Shown here one piece after another: positions 45,545 through 57,395 of a stretch of 64,000 bases of DNA (within the stretch, counting starts at the first letter, position 1; the number at the start of each line of letters is the position of its first letter). A program made the translations under genes and the position numbers. Where the stretch lies: contig NC_089239.1 of NCBI RefSeq assembly GCF_963924675.1, positions 29,163,818-29,227,817 of the forward strand, written 5' to 3'. Source of the DNA: Phocoena phocoena. Its lineage: Eukaryota; Chordata; Mammalia; Artiodactyla; Phocoenidae. A model generated the notes under the pieces. That model was not told the origin of the DNA, made no database searches, and saw only the letters and a program-made list of their open reading frames with translations.

Positions 45545-46665
45545 GCAGTACAATGGACCCAATAATGTGAGAATGCATATACTTAAGTTTATCTTTTATA
45601 TGCTTTATCATGAGTAAGTACATGTATCGAGTTCAAATGACCTATTCACCATGAAGCAGGGGTGGTTTGAGTTTCTCAAATGGAGGTGTGAATTACCGCA
45701 GAGGATCAAAGACCAGAGGCCAGAGGAGACAGACAACAATTCATAAGATTAATATTGTACATCTTCCTGGAGCATCAGCTTTTCTGAAAGGTTTGGGGGT
45801 AAAGTAGTCAGAATAATTTGTCCTGCAAGTATCTGAAAGTCTGAACTCACTGCCTGAAGGACATTTCATCGTTTCCCATGGCAGCAGGTCCACAGGGCAG
45901 GTAGCTCCAAGGCTGGTTAACCCAGAGGCTCAATTAAATCATGAAGAGTCAAGTCCCTAGATTGTTTCTCTAGTTTGCTTTGTCATTTTCCTCTTAGCAG
46001 CCTTCTCCTCAGGCTGTGGCTGCCTGGTATTTACAGAATACCACAGCTCAAGACATCACATCCAGACACAAGAATGTCCAGAAAAGATGACGAATATGTC
46101 ACAATCTCTCTTTTAAGAACAAGGAAAAAATGTCCAGTATCCTCCCTGCAAGTAGCCCCTAAATATATGACTGGCCATAGTGATGGGAGTCCCATAGATG
46201 AGTTAGTATTGACCCCGTGCTGGAGGCTGCATCATCTTTCCTGTGTATATGGCCATGTTGGGAGGGCAGACACAGGAACAGAACTAAAGGTTTATAGATA
46301 AAGGACGAGGAAATGGATATTGAATAAGTTCTCCTATTTTCAGTCTAATTCTACAATTAGCTTTTTCACGAACATGTTGGGAAGAAGATTTCCAAATTTA
46401 CCTAACGTTCAAGCTCAAGCAGAAGGCAGAAAGGGATGGTTGTGCCTATTTATGTTTCACAGACTTACTCTGAGTTATGCTCCATGTTCCCCAAGAGTCC
46501 TTGACGGTCCTCTCTGCTGATAGGGATACTTCACTGGAAAAGATAATGAAGCTTTCGTAGGCTGCTCTGACACATTTAGGGCTGGGCTCCTTATAGGCTG
46601 CTCTTTGACACTGCCAAGGGCGACAGGTGTTTACTAACCAAGTGCAAATAAATAACTGCAAGTAA
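45545..46665. other. Unassigned sequence
   Basis: No repeat or gene named. A 108-codon ORF at 45975-46301 lacks recognisable domains. Confidence 0.4.
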
Positions 46666-46668
46666 AGG

Positions 46669-47034
46669 TCTCAGTCTCTTTGGGCTATCATAACAGAAAC
46701 ACCAAAGTCTGGTTGGCTTTGTAAACAACAGAGATGTATTTCTCAGAGTTCTGGAGACTGGGAAGTCCAGGATCATGGTGCTGGCAGATTCTGTGTCTGG
46801 TGAGACCTTTCCAGTTCTTTGAAGGCCCCTTCTCCTGTGTCCTTACCTGGTAGAGGGGTAAGCTCTCTGGATTCTCTGTGACCAGGGCACTAATCCCTCC
46901 ACAAAGACCCCACCCTCATGAGCTCATCACATTCCAGCGTCTCTCCCCACCCCCAGCCTCCTAACACCATCACACCACGCATTAGGATTTCAAAATATTA
47001 ATTTGAGGCCATGTGAAGGGGGACACATAGCATG
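46669..47034 (-). mobile_element. MaLR-type LTR (MLT1/MST-like)
   Basis: 'tttgggctatcataacagaaac', 'tatttctcagagttctggagactgggaagtccagg', 'taagctctctgg', 'agaccccaccctcatgagc', 'caccacgcattaggatttc' in inverted orientation. The terminal TG is worn. Confidence 0.85.
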
Positions 47035-47039
47035 GCTAT

Positions 47040-47960
47040 CAGATCACAGTAATGTCCTACTCCTAAACATCCCTCACTACTGTCATAATAGTTCCCTGGA
47101 GTACATTAGAATACAAGGTTTTCATCTCCCAAATCCAATTCACCTTCCCAGGTTCAAAACCAACTGCTTGGCCAAGGCCATTATGCTTTAGTCATATTCA
47201 CTTCTTTTTTTTTTTTTTTTTTTCCTCCACTAAACACAACATACCCTTCTGTGCTTCTGTAACTTTCTATTTTCTGACCCCTCTCCTCAGAATGCCACAG
47301 TGTTTCTCCTTCACCTGGAGAACTCATCATTTTCAAGACACTGGTGGATGTTTGTTTTGCTGCTGTCTGGCATCTGCAGTCTTCCTGATAGCAATACTGA
47401 CCCTCAGTAAAGAATTTTCAGTTCCCTCCAGCCTTCTGTACTCGTGTACTTGAGCAGCAAAGTGTAAGCCCCCATCCCAACTATGGAAACCTAGAGAGTC
47501 AGGCCCCCTCTCTGAGTCCTGGCACGTAGAAGTGGGCACACGACAGACCTTCTCTTTAGAGGCTTGAAGTCTTGAAGGGAAATGCAAAATAAATGAAAAT
47601 AGTTTAAGGTCATTTCTCATCAGAGCTTTGCCAACAGTGACATTGATGTCAACTCTCTAAACAGGTTCTTCCAGCTGTAAGATGCTTCAGGCACCTGACT
47701 CTCGAAAGCACTCCTGTTGTCTGGCCTTTGCCAAGCCCTCGGCCCCTATTCCGTGTCAACACTGAACCACTGTTTCTTGAACCAGGAACCCTGACTATCC
47801 AAAATGCTAAAGTCTGCACCAAAAGTAATATTTAGTCCCTTTTCACTATTCTTTAACATATTATATGTATTCCAATCACAGCATTATCACCTCATGTTTT
47901 AGAAAAATGTGAGATGCCTGAAGAATGAAAACATATATTATTAATAATCTGACCAAGAAA
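47040..47960. other. Unassigned sequence with a poly-T tract
   Basis: About 18 T at 47206-47223. Otherwise no repeat or gene recognised. Confidence 0.4.
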
Positions 47961-47964
47961 AGTC

Positions 47965-48190
47965 TTACATAGTGGAAAAAGTGCAGTCTTCAGGATAAAA
48001 ATCTGGATTCATTTACTGGCTCTTTCACTTACTAGTAGCATAATCTTGTATGACTTCATTAACTTCCCTGGTCCTCGGTACCCACACCTTAAAAATGGAA
48101 CAATAACAGAAGCCTTGGTGCTAAGAAGATGAAATTACACGATATACAAAGTACCAGCAATATGTGGGACTCGAAAAATATTTTTGGCAT
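47965..48190 (-). mobile_element. MIR SINE
   Basis: 'gtcttacatagtggaaaaag', 'tggctctttcacttactagtagcataatcttg' and 'cagcaatatgtgg' fit the complement of MIR from its 3' end inward. Confidence 0.75.
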
Positions 48191-48279
48191 AAATGGATAT
48201 ACAAATAAACTTAAGTGTTGAAGAGGGAAATCAACCAATGTGTTTTAGGTCGAGGTATAAACAGTCACGTTATCATTAT

Positions 48280-48422
48280 AAACCATCTGGCATTAACATG
48301 GCTTTTCAGTTTGCAAAGTGTTTTCACCTACATCATTTCATTCAATGCCAAAATTTGCAAAAAGTCCATTTTACAGACAAGGAAATGAGGAGTAGAGAGG
48401 TTCAATGTCTCATCCAAGGTGC
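48280..48422 (+). mobile_element. MIR SINE fragment
   Basis: 'gttttcacctacatcatttcattcaatgcc', 'cattttacagacaaggaaatgaggagtagagagg' and 'tcatccaaggtgcagg' match MIR. Confidence 0.8.
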
Positions 48423-48519
48423 AGGGTCTTAAGAGGTTTTCAAAAAAAAAAAAAAATTGGCTACATAACTGTTTCCTTGTCCAGCTATTAAAGTTTCCAT
48501 GACAGCAAGTTATTCTTCT

Positions 48520-48620
48520 CAAACTAGAATTTGAGGTCTTTGAAAGTAGAGGACACTTATGTTTATGTGTCATAGGCACAAAGTACTCAATAAGTACTAG
48601 GTAAGTGAATAAAAAAAATA
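48520..48620 (+). mobile_element. L2 3' terminus
   Basis: 'tgaggtctttgaaagtagaggacac' and 'ataggcacaaagtactcaataagtactag' follow the L2 3' end ('ctccttgagggcagggac…cacatagtaggtgctcaataaat'). Confidence 0.6.
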
Positions 48621-48644
48621 AAAATTTTGAAAGGGAATGAAGTG

Positions 48645-48905
48645 CGATTTCAGTGTAGTGGGTAAAGGCCCTAACTCTGGAACCAGGACACCCAGTATCA
48701 AATCCCATCTTCAACTCCTACCCACCATACAACCTTGGCCAAGCTACCTTGCCTACTTTGTCTTTTATTTTGTCACCAGGACAGTGGAGATAATGACCAC
48801 ATAGATTTCGGGGGGAAAGAATTAATGGCTAATATATGTTTAGTGCTTAGAATAGGGTTTGGAACACAATAAGCACTCAGAAGACAGTGATAACTGTATC
48901 ACGAC
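48645..48905 (-). mobile_element. MIR SINE, nearly full length
   Basis: 'tcagtgtagtgggtaaaggccctaactctggaacc', 'caaatcccatc', 'caaccttggccaagctacc', 'gacagtggagataatgacc' and 'gtgcttagaatagggtttggaacacaataagcactca' trace almost the whole MIR in inverted order. Confidence 0.9.
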
Positions 48906-48960
48906 TGCTACTGCTGCTAACAACAATGTCATCATTATCATCATCATCGTTACTGCATCA

Positions 48961-49363
48961 TGTAGTGGCTTAGCGAGCTTGGGCTGCCATAACAAAACAC
49001 CATAGACTGAGTGGTTGAAACAACAGAAACTGATTTCTCACAATTCTAACATCTGCAAGTCTTGAGACTGAGATGCTAGCATTGTTGGATTCTGGTGAGG
49101 GCCCTCTTTCTGGCTTATAGTTGGCCACATTTTCACTGTGTTCTCACAAAGGTGGGGAGGGAGGGGGGAGGAAGAGAGGGACGCCAACACAGCTCTCTGG
49201 TGTCTCTCCTTACAAGGGCACTAATCCCATCATGAGGCCCCACCCTCATGACCTCATCAAACCTCACCTCCTCCCAAAGGCCCCTTCTCCAAACATCATC
49301 ACATTGGGATCGAGTGCTTCAACGAATCAAGTTTGGAGGGATGTAAATATTCAGTCCATAACG
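48961..49363 (-). mobile_element. MaLR-type LTR (MLT1/MST-like)
   Basis: 'gagcttgggctgccataacaaaacaccatagactgagtgg', 'tctcacaattctaac', 'gctctctggtgtctctcc', 'tcatgaggccccaccctcatgacctcatc', 'cacattgggatcg' and 'tattcagtccataacg' in inverted orientation. It contains a G-rich low-complexity stretch (49152-49180). Confidence 0.9.
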
Positions 49364-49631
49364 TGCAGCTATGCCTCCAAGAAAAGCCAAGGCTAAAAGT
49401 CTAGCTAGCCAGACGGACCCAGCAGACAGTCAAGGTCCCAAAGACAAGAGGTTAATCCTGGGGACTGCCCCCCAAGAGCAAGGAGGGGTGGGCATATGCA
49501 GTAGGTTCAGACAACTAGTCACATCATTAACAAAGACACCTTGAGCTAAGAAAGCCTGCAAATGCCCCCGCTGGACCACTCCCTAGCGAGCCCTTCATAC
49601 ATATCTCGCTATATGTAACTCTCACTTATAG

Positions 49632-49820
49632 GATCACTTGGACTCCAAGGGCACAAGGCACTCAGGAGCCCACAGAGGAAGAGGAATCCCCATCTGGTCT
49701 CTTCGTTTGATATGTCAGCTGTCATCTCTGACCCCAGAGAACACCTCACTACCTTCAGGGAGAACATTGAAATCATTCAGCAAGAAATTTCCTCCCTCTC
49801 TGAAAATTTCCTCATTATGG
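49632..49820 (+). other. Exon-like open block (weak)
   Basis: A 189-base stretch open in one frame throughout. It is bounded on the left by an acceptor-like 'tctcacttatag' and on the right by a donor-like 'atgg|gtaagc'. The frame contains 'MSAVISDPREHLTTFRENIE', with a helix-like, acidic/hydrophobic pattern to about 49810, and continues open to 49900. I do not recognise the protein. The acceptor pyrimidine tract is short and no companion exon was found, so this may be chance or a relic of a retro-copy. Confidence 0.15.
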
Positions 49821-50737
49821 GTAAGCTACTGCCCACCCTCCTCTATCTGATGGCCTCAGGCAGAGCTTGTAGTGATTCCAAATTTGCCCACACATCCTAA
49901 GTCTCGCTATGAAGAATGCAAAGATTTTGATGGCTGTCAGGAATCTGTCACAGTCACAGCTTACCATCTTGGGGATGGGGGGAGCCCCACCAGTTGGCAG
50001 GCAGACCAAGATATCTTTTCCATGCTGGCACTATAATCCAAAGAGAATTCCGCCAGGCCATCTTCAGTGAGACTCCAGAACTTCTAGTAAATGATCAAAG
50101 ACCCAGACTACTGGCTTAGGATGGGTGAAGCAGCTGATAAACAAGCAAACTGCAGCCTCTGCCAGCCTCATGAATCAGCAAGTGTGCTTGGCTGACGGAG
50201 CAGCGTGTCTTCCAAAATAACCTGAACCGAATAATTATTTCACTGCTTGCCTTCTTGATTTAGCCGTAGGGTGTCTTATGCAGAAAAGGGCTATGATCAT
50301 TGTTTTGATGAATGGCACTTTGTCAATAAATTTGGAATAAATTTAGACTTGTGACACTAAAAGGGGGCTCAAGATGAAAAAGAATTGAAGATTAAAAAAA
50401 GATCATGAGGGAATGAAGATGCTGTGACCTGACCAAGATGGAAAATAAGAAATCTCTGAAGCCTTTCCATGACACTCTCACAGCAGAACTAGTGCACGTC
50501 ATCTTCTAAAACTAAATAATCAAGTTATCTGCTCCCTGGAATCCCCTAGTGTGATATAGCTTCCAGCTACCTTAGTTTTGAGGGAATAATCCTGGCATAA
50601 GGGTATTATTCATTTCCAAGTTGATTTTATTTCACTCTTAATACTATAACTCTACGCTTAGATCTTCTGCACACCTATAAAGCTGAGAGTCAAAATGCAA
50701 AATTTAAGTATAAATGATAAGTGCAAATTTCCATTAT

Positions 50738-50753
50738 ACCCATTATAATGGGT
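50738..50753. other. 16-bp perfect palindrome
   Basis: ACCCATTATAATGGGT reads identically on both strands, with no loop. No function assigned. Confidence 0.9.
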
Positions 50754-51379
50754 CTCTCTTAATTCTTCTTACTAAATTTCCTTGAGTTTCCATATTTTCA
50801 GTATCTTTCATTTATGGCAAGGCTAAACATTATCCAAATGAAATAAACATCTTTCTATAAACACAAGAAGTAACCAAGACAAAAAGATTAATATACGCAA
50901 AAAAAAAGAGTGATATGCTGATTTTAAAAGTCTCTTGGTATCTGAGATGAATAAGGGTCAAGACATTTAAATATCCTGCTGCATTCCTGAAGTTACATTA
51001 TAAGATTCAGAACAGTTACAGGTCATAATCTGAGTAGAACAACGGGTGGAGATGTATTCGTTCTGTATCTGCACATTAGAAGGAAGAAACAGATTATAGA
51101 AGGGAAGTCCCTACAGATTGAAGGGTTTTGACAAAGATGACTTAAGTAGGAGAAACACTTAGAAGATTTCTTCTGAGAGAGGCACCGTTACCCACTAGAA
51201 GTTCTGAGATCTCATTTAAACATCACACAGAAAAGCAAGGAATTGCACTGCCAATAATACAAGCAATGAACCAAATAATTACCTCCTTCTCTTTTCTCAT
51301 TTATGGCAGTGCTTCTAGTAGACAAAAATGCCTCACAGAAAACAATTCTGTTTCCATATTCTGCCATCGATGAACAAAC

Positions 51380-51570
51380 ATTAAGCATCTTTATAGAACA
51401 TCAACTAGGCGATAGCAACTCATAGTAGGTATAGGAAATGCAGAGAAAACTATTGTTTCTTTATTTGAGGGTGTAGGGGCTCAGTAGTTAGTGGTAGAAA
51501 GAGAAGTCAGCCAACAACAACAATGCGATGCAAGCACCATCAGCAGAAAGAAGGAACCTTCTGAAAGAAC
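51380..51570 (-). mobile_element. Possible L2/MIR-type fragment
   Basis: 'taagcatctttatagaacatc' and 'ggtataggaaatgcagagaaaac' resemble the complement of an L2-type 3' region. Weak. Confidence 0.35.
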
Positions 51571-51574
51571 AAAG

Positions 51575-51780
51575 AATTGTTAGGTTGAATTATTGGCTCT
51601 AATTTTTCAGTCCCCTAAAAGAATTCTGCATTCACATCTTTGGCAAGAGGGATTTACTTCCCAGCCTCTGACTTTGGATTTGGCCATGTCACTTTGCTGT
51701 GGCCAATGAGACATCACTGATATGAACAGACTGAAACTGTGTTTGTGAGGTTGGGCTGGCACAGCCTAGAAAATGCTTAC
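51575..51780 (+). mobile_element. Older MLT1-type MaLR LTR, partial
   Basis: 'gaattattggctctaatttttcag', 'tttggatttggccatgtcactttgctgtggccaatgagacatc' and 'atgaacagactgaaac' match older MLT1 LTRs in forward order. Confidence 0.6.
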
Positions 51781-51784
51781 AATA

Positions 51785-53330
51785 CAACAAAAGACTCCCA
51801 GAAAATCGCAGAATAGTCTCAGAGATATGTTAAAATCGCCACAATTAATTGTACAGAAAGAGCACATCTGTCTTGTGGTTATTCTTACAAACAGATATTA
51901 TTTATATATCTACCTATCCATCTACTATATATGTATATATGTAGAATATATATAGTATAAGTGTGCATATTTACATAAAACACCTTCTTTTTCCCTTATA
52001 TTCATGATACTATTGGGAAAATATACAACACCCTTCACTGGTATTTATGGCCTTCTTTCATGTAATTAAACGTACACATGATACTTGGTGTTTCTGGTAC
52101 CAAATAAACACAGAAATACTTTATGATGGAAACATTTGATATTCTGGTATATTTCTCAGTGGAAATAATTCACCCTAATTTAATAATTGCCATGTAATCT
52201 TATGTATGTCATTGGAACAGACTGGGTTTAAAGCTATTTATTAAATTTACTTCAGTTGAGGACCAAAGAATTCTTCCTCAGTTCCTCTTTCTATGGTGAA
52301 CATTTGCATGTTTTAAAACTACTAACTACCAAATGGCATAGAAATATGGACAGTAAGATAGAACCTCTAAATAACTGTAAGCGGACCAGTGGAATCTATG
52401 AATTCGGAGGCCAGGCTCTGTAGATACAAAGTTCACAGTGCTTCAAAGAGAATAATGGAGAAAATTAAAAATTAAAAATAATTAAGGTCCAAGAGATTAC
52501 AATGACTTAATTCTCTCAGAAAAAAAATGATGAGCATATAAAGGCAAACATGTTAATCCCTTTGGCATGTTTATCTCTGATGAATAACAAGAATTCACCA
52601 AACACAGTCATTTAGAAGTAAGTTACCTTGACTTTTACCTGATAAATGTTTCATGTGAAGTACAGATCATCAGTAAAAGTAAAGTGATTACAGTAATCTC
52701 AGAATTGGGAAAGATGATTGTCATTCTACTAAAATAATATAATCTACCTGAAAAGATATTTAGTGCCCATCATAAATGTCTCACACAAATCACAGAAAAT
52801 AATGACCAGGGACTCTTAGACTAGCCAACTTGTACACATTCAGGGTAGGTGCTACAACATCACATGGGTTAAGGGGGCATTTGTCTTGATGTTGTCATAA
52901 GAAAACAGCACGGGAGACTCATTTCAGCTGCCTGTGGCCAAGGCCCAAGAAAAGGGAAAGAGGTTGAAATTACTTTCCATATTTAAAGAGGGTCTCAGGA
53001 TGCTACAGTTTCAACCTCTGCAGGAAGAGTTTGGTTAATGTGCTTTTCTCTCTGGGATAATATATTGTAACAGAAAATTCACCTGGTTCACTTTTAGATG
53101 AGATTTTTAAGGAAAAGATTTTCATTTCTGATTGAAGAATTTTTTTGCCATTTATTTAAACTCCCCACGTATCAACCAAAACCACACAAAGGTATCCTGC
53201 AAATTCCAAGTCAGTGCTTTTTAATAATAAAGTTACGCAAAGCGATACATTTTAAATCATGTTATTATCTTTTTTTAATCCTGTAATATTGTGTGTAAGT
53301 TGATATGTTGCTAGAGTTTCCAGAGACTGA
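51785..53330. other. Unassigned AT-rich sequence
   Basis: A degenerate (TATC)n/(ATAT)n region at 51900-51960; otherwise nothing recognised. Confidence 0.4.
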
Positions 53331-53347
53331 AGTATTGTTACAGCCAA

Positions 53348-54257
53348 GAGGCACATGAGAGGATGTTCACATCACTAGTTACTGGAGAAATGCACATCGG
53401 GGCTTCAGGGAGGTATCACCTCACGCCGGTCAGAATGGCCACCATCCAAGGATATGCAGGTGATAAATGCTGGAGAGAGTGTGGAGAGCGGGGTACCCTC
53501 CCACACTGTTGATAGGAATGTAAATTGGTGCAGCCACTATGCAGAACAGTATGGAAGTTCCTTAAAAAACTAAAAATAGAATTACCTTATGACCCAGCAA
53601 TCCCACTCCTGGGCATATATCTAGAGAAAAACTTGATTCGAAAGTATACATGCACCCCAGTGTTCATTGCAGAACTGTTTACAGTGGCCAAGACATGGGG
53701 GCATCCTAGACGTCCACGGACAGATGAATGGAGAGGGAAGATGTGGTATATACAGTGGAATATTGCTCAGCCATTAAAGGGAATGGAATAATGCCATTTG
53801 CAGCAACATGGATGGACCTGGAGATTATCATACTGGGTGGGGTGGGTCAGACAGAGAAAGATATCACGTGATATCTCTTACATGCGGAATCTAAAATAAA
53901 AAGATACAAATGAACTTGTTTGCAGAGCACAGACAGACTCACAGACTTACAAGGTGAACTTGTGGTTGCCAGGGGGATGGGGAGGGATGGATTAGGAGTT
54001 TGGGATTGGCACGTACACACTGCTATATTTAAAATAGATAACCAGCAGGGACCTATGTATAGCACAGAGAGCTCCGCTCAGTATTCTGTGATAACCTAAA
54101 TGGGAAGGGAATTTGAAAAGGAATAGATACATCTATATGTATGGGTGAATCACTTTGCTGTACACCTGAAACCGGCTCAGTGTTGTTAATCAACTATACT
54201 CCAATATAAAATAAAAATTAAAAAATAAAAAAGTAAATTTAAAAAATTAAGAAAGAA
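53348..54257 (+). mobile_element. L1, 5'-truncated (ORF2 C-terminus and 3' UTR)
   Basis: 'ggtatcacctcacgccggtcagaatggcc', an open ORF2 C-terminal piece at 53525-53791 ('[20 protein letters not shown]…'), then 3' UTR 'tatatttaaaatagataaccagc' and 'aatcaactatactccaatataaaat' with an A-rich tail. Flanks 'tattgttacagccaa' (about 53333-53347) and 'tactgttataaccaa' (about 54259-54273) look like a worn target duplication. Confidence 0.92.
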
Positions 54258-54259
54258 AT

Positions 54260-54940
54260 ACTGTTATAACCAAATCAGCATTATTTACAGAATACACAGA
54301 CACACACACATACAACCTTATTTGTTTTAGAAGCTAAATTACCCATCAATCAAATCATTCATTTCAGAAACAGAAAAAAGAGAAATTGAAGATTATTTTT
54401 AACTTTGTTTCTTGCAACTTCTCTGTTTCCTACTAACTTTCGTTCCTGTTGGTTTTAGTATTTTCCATTCACGTTAAAAAAAAAAAAATACTACTCTGCT
54501 GGAGATTATCTCAGACAATGAAACAAAGCTAAAAAAGCGTTCATTTTTAATCCTTGATAGAACACCTAGAGTAAAATTACTAATTAACAGTATTGTTCAA
54601 AAATTTATGTAATATATATTTTTATTATTATTTTTAGAGTAAATTTTCATTTATTTATGATCTTTATATCTTCATAATTTTTTTCATAAAAAGTTAACCT
54701 TTACGTTTTAAAATCCAAACAGTTAACACAATGAATGCAATTATTTTTTAAATTATTGCACATTTCTCATCTTCCATGCTAAATATAATTGCACCAAACA
54801 ACAGCTGACTGAAGAAAAAATGGAAAGTATGGATATTTTAAACAAAACATATTTAATATAGGGAGTTGCTAAAGAATTTTGGATAAACTAACAGAGTAAA
54901 AGGAAGGTGAGGTTATCCAGAGATCAGTGATGTCAGGAAG
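54260..54940. other. Unassigned AT-rich sequence
   Basis: Nothing recognised; poly-A and AT tracts only. Confidence 0.4.
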
Positions 54941-54949
54941 CTGCACTAA

Positions 54950-55635
54950 TCTGTTGGTTACCACATCACCCACTTGTGGGTATTTATCCAAAGGAATTGG
55001 AATCAGGATCTCAAAGAGATACCTTCACTCACATGTTCATGGCAGCATTATTCATACAGCCAAGGTATGGAAACAGCCTAAATGTCCATGGATGGATGAA
55101 TGGATGAAGAAAATGTGGTCTATACATGCAATGGAATATTTTTCAGCCTTAAAAAATGAAAAAAAAACACCCCTGCCGTTTGCAACAAAATAGGTGGACC
55201 TATGCTAAGTGAAATAAACCTGACACAAAAAGACAGATACTGTATGACCTCATTTCTACGTGGAATCTAAAAAAGTCAGTCTCATGGAAGCTGAGAGTGG
55301 TTGCCAGGGGTTAGGGGTGAGGGAGATGGGAAGGTTAAGGTCAAAGGGTACAGAGTTTCAGTTATGCAAGATGGATAAGTTCTGGAGATCCACTAGACAT
55401 CATAGTGCTTGTAGCGAATACTACTGTATTGGACACTTCTAGTTATGTTCTTACTAAAAAATAACAACAAACAAGAGGTTGGGAGGAAACTTTCAGAGCT
55501 GATGAACCTGCCTGCTGCCTTGATGATGGTGGTGGACTACACGTATACCCAAACTTATAGAACTGTATACATTAAATACGTGTAACTTTTTACATGTCAG
55601 TTATACCTCAATAAAGTGATTTTTTTTTAAAAAAA
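54950..55635 (+). mobile_element. Old L1 (L1MA-like), ORF2 end and full 3' UTR
   Basis: 'cacttgtgggtatttatccaaagg', 'catgttcatggcagcattattc', 'ggatgaatggatgaagaaaatgtgg', 'aaagacagatactgtatgacctc', 'ctgagagtggttgccagggg' and the end 'cagttatacctcaataaagtg' with an A/T tail. Frame broken. Confidence 0.93.
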
Positions 55636-55824
55636 CAATAACATAGACAGTCACATTTACTTTCATGAAAGAAACTCAAATATCAAAGTCAGGGAGAAGA
55701 ACAATAGCTGTTGATACATTAATTAAAAGTATTATGGCATCTTATTCTCAACTAAGTAATTTTATAACTCCTATTGAGCATGATCAAATATCATAGGAAA
55801 AGGAAGGAGAAAAGGAAGAGAATA

Positions 55825-56035
55825 GAACTCATTTACCAGGTATCAATCATGAGCTAACATAGGCATCATGATTGTATTTAATTCAAAAACTATATGTTAA
55901 ACCCATTTTGTACATAAAGCACAGTGGCTCTGCAAAGTTAAATAACTTGTCCAAGGTCACTCAGATTTCACAGCTGAGACAAGAACCCACATCTGTCTGA
56001 ATCCAAATATTGGCATTTAACCCTAGTTCTATACC
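55825..56035 (+). mobile_element. MIR SINE
   Basis: 'aacccattttgtacataaagcac', 'gcaaagttaaataacttgtccaaggtcactcag' and 'gacaagaacccacatctgtctgaatcc' follow MIR. Confidence 0.85.
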
Positions 56036-56039
56036 TAAA

Positions 56040-56655
56040 AGTTATAACCCCTCTCTAAGTACTGGTTTTCCAGTTTATAAGAAGGACTTTGGATTATTAC
56101 TGGATATATGATGCATGTTTGTTGAATAAATAAATGAGATTTCTCCGATCCTAAAACTCTAGTATTCATAGATCACTTCAATGCCTGGTCGATTGCTTCT
56201 CACTTCAGAGGCTTTGCAAAAGAGATTTTTTAATAAGGAAAGTAAGAAAAATATGTATCATGTTTTTATTTTATTAAAATATACTTAATCATATTTATAT
56301 ATGTCTATTTGTTCAACTTATTAATTAAACAAAGCCATTTTATGGTTCTGAATATTATTGAATATGACCAACTTCAAAAATTTGTTTAACCCTTTATAAG
56401 ACAGCAGTTTGGAGATCTGGATCTAAGTTTAGTTTGTTTTAATATTTACATGGCTATCACAACTGGGAAAACTCTGTTACTTCAGATATTGAAGGAGGGG
56501 ATTGCGGGGCCATGTTCACTATCTCACCCACCAAATACACTAAAGTTTATTAAATTATTAGTTTCCCTCATGTATACCAGTTTTTCTAACAAATTAGTTG
56601 GAAGGTGTTGTATTTTATGTTTGAAACTAATGTGTTCAAAATTTAGTGTCCACTG
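56040..56655. other. Unassigned sequence
   Basis: AT-rich. 'tgcatgtttgttgaataaataaatgag' near 56112-56140 looks like an L2/MIR tail. Nothing else recognised. Confidence 0.4.
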
Positions 56656-56659
56656 AGTC

Positions 56660-57005
56660 AGGTGACCAAGGGATAGACCTGTTCGTGGTAACACCCTTGA
56701 CATGATGTGCTGAACATGGCACTTCACCTCTGTGGTCTTCCTCCCCCAAACCCATAACTCCAATCTAATCACAAGAAAACAACCTGAAACTAATCCCAGT
56801 TGACAGACATTCTATAAAATACCCGACTAGCATGCCCTAAAACTCTCAAGGTCATTAAAACCAAAGAAAGTCCAAGAAACTATCACAAACAAAAGGATCC
56901 TAAGGAGACATACTAAATGCAATGTGGTATTTTGGATGGAACTCTGGAACCGAAAAAAGAACATTAGGTAAAAACTAGGGAAATATGAAATAAGTACAAA
57001 CTTTA
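56660..57005 (+). mobile_element. Old L1 3' UTR, left part
   Basis: 'acatgatgtgctgaacatggcac', 'ttcctcccccaaacccataactcc', 'cattctataaaatacc', 'ctcaaggtcattaaaacc', 'aaggagacatactaaatgcaatgtgg' and 'aaaaactagggaaatatgaa' are landmarks of an old (L1MB/MC-era) 3' UTR. Cut by a SINE. Confidence 0.8.
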
Positions 57006-57222
57006 TTTGTTTTTTGGGTTTTTTTTTTTTGAGGTACGCAGGCCTCTCACTGTTGTGGCCTCTCCCGTCGCGGAGCACAGGCTCCGGACGCGCAGGCTCA
57101 GCGGCCATGGCTCACGGGCCCAGCTGCTCCACGGCATGTGGGATCCTCCTGGACCGGGGCACGAACCCGTGTCCCCTGCATCGGCAGGCGGACTCTCAAC
57201 CACTGCGCCACCAGGGAAGCCC
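57006..57222 (-). mobile_element. Cetacean CHR-type SINE in an old L1 3' UTR
   Basis: Inverted copy with a poly-T left edge, 'ggcctctcactgttgtggcc', CpG-rich body, B-box complement 'gggcacgaaccc' and A-box complement 'ccactgcgcca'. The flanks ACAAACTTTA (56996-57005) and ACAAAGTTTA (57223-57232) are a 10-bp target duplication with one change. ORFs across it are SINE shadows. Confidence 0.96.
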
Positions 57223-57395
57223 ACAAAGTTTAATTAATAATAATGTAACAATAGCAGTTCATTAATGGTAGCAAATGTACCATATTAACATAAGATGTTA
57301 CCCATAGAGGAAACTAGGGACAGGATATGAAACCCCTTGTACTACCTTAGCAATTTTTCTATAAATCTAAAATTGTTCAAAAAAAATTTCATATA
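57223..57395 (+). mobile_element. Old L1 3' UTR, right part
   Basis: Resumes 'gtttaattaataataatgtaac', 'gttcattaatggtagcaaatgtaccatattaac', 'ggaaactagggacagg' and ends 'ttttctataaatctaaaattgttc'. It joins to 56660-57005 when the SINE is removed. Confidence 0.85.

Larger units (their letters stand above)
49365..51375. other. Mostly unassigned sequence, about 2 kb
   Basis: No gene or named repeat apart from the weak exon-like block at 49632-49820 listed separately. 49930-50280 keeps short open stretches in different frames and may be a very old coding relic; I do not recognise the protein. Confidence 0.4.

Noticed and set aside
48935..48960. Repeated CATCAT blocks considered as a CRISPR-like or coding repeat
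   Set aside because: A short trinucleotide run without spacers, in a mammalian genome.
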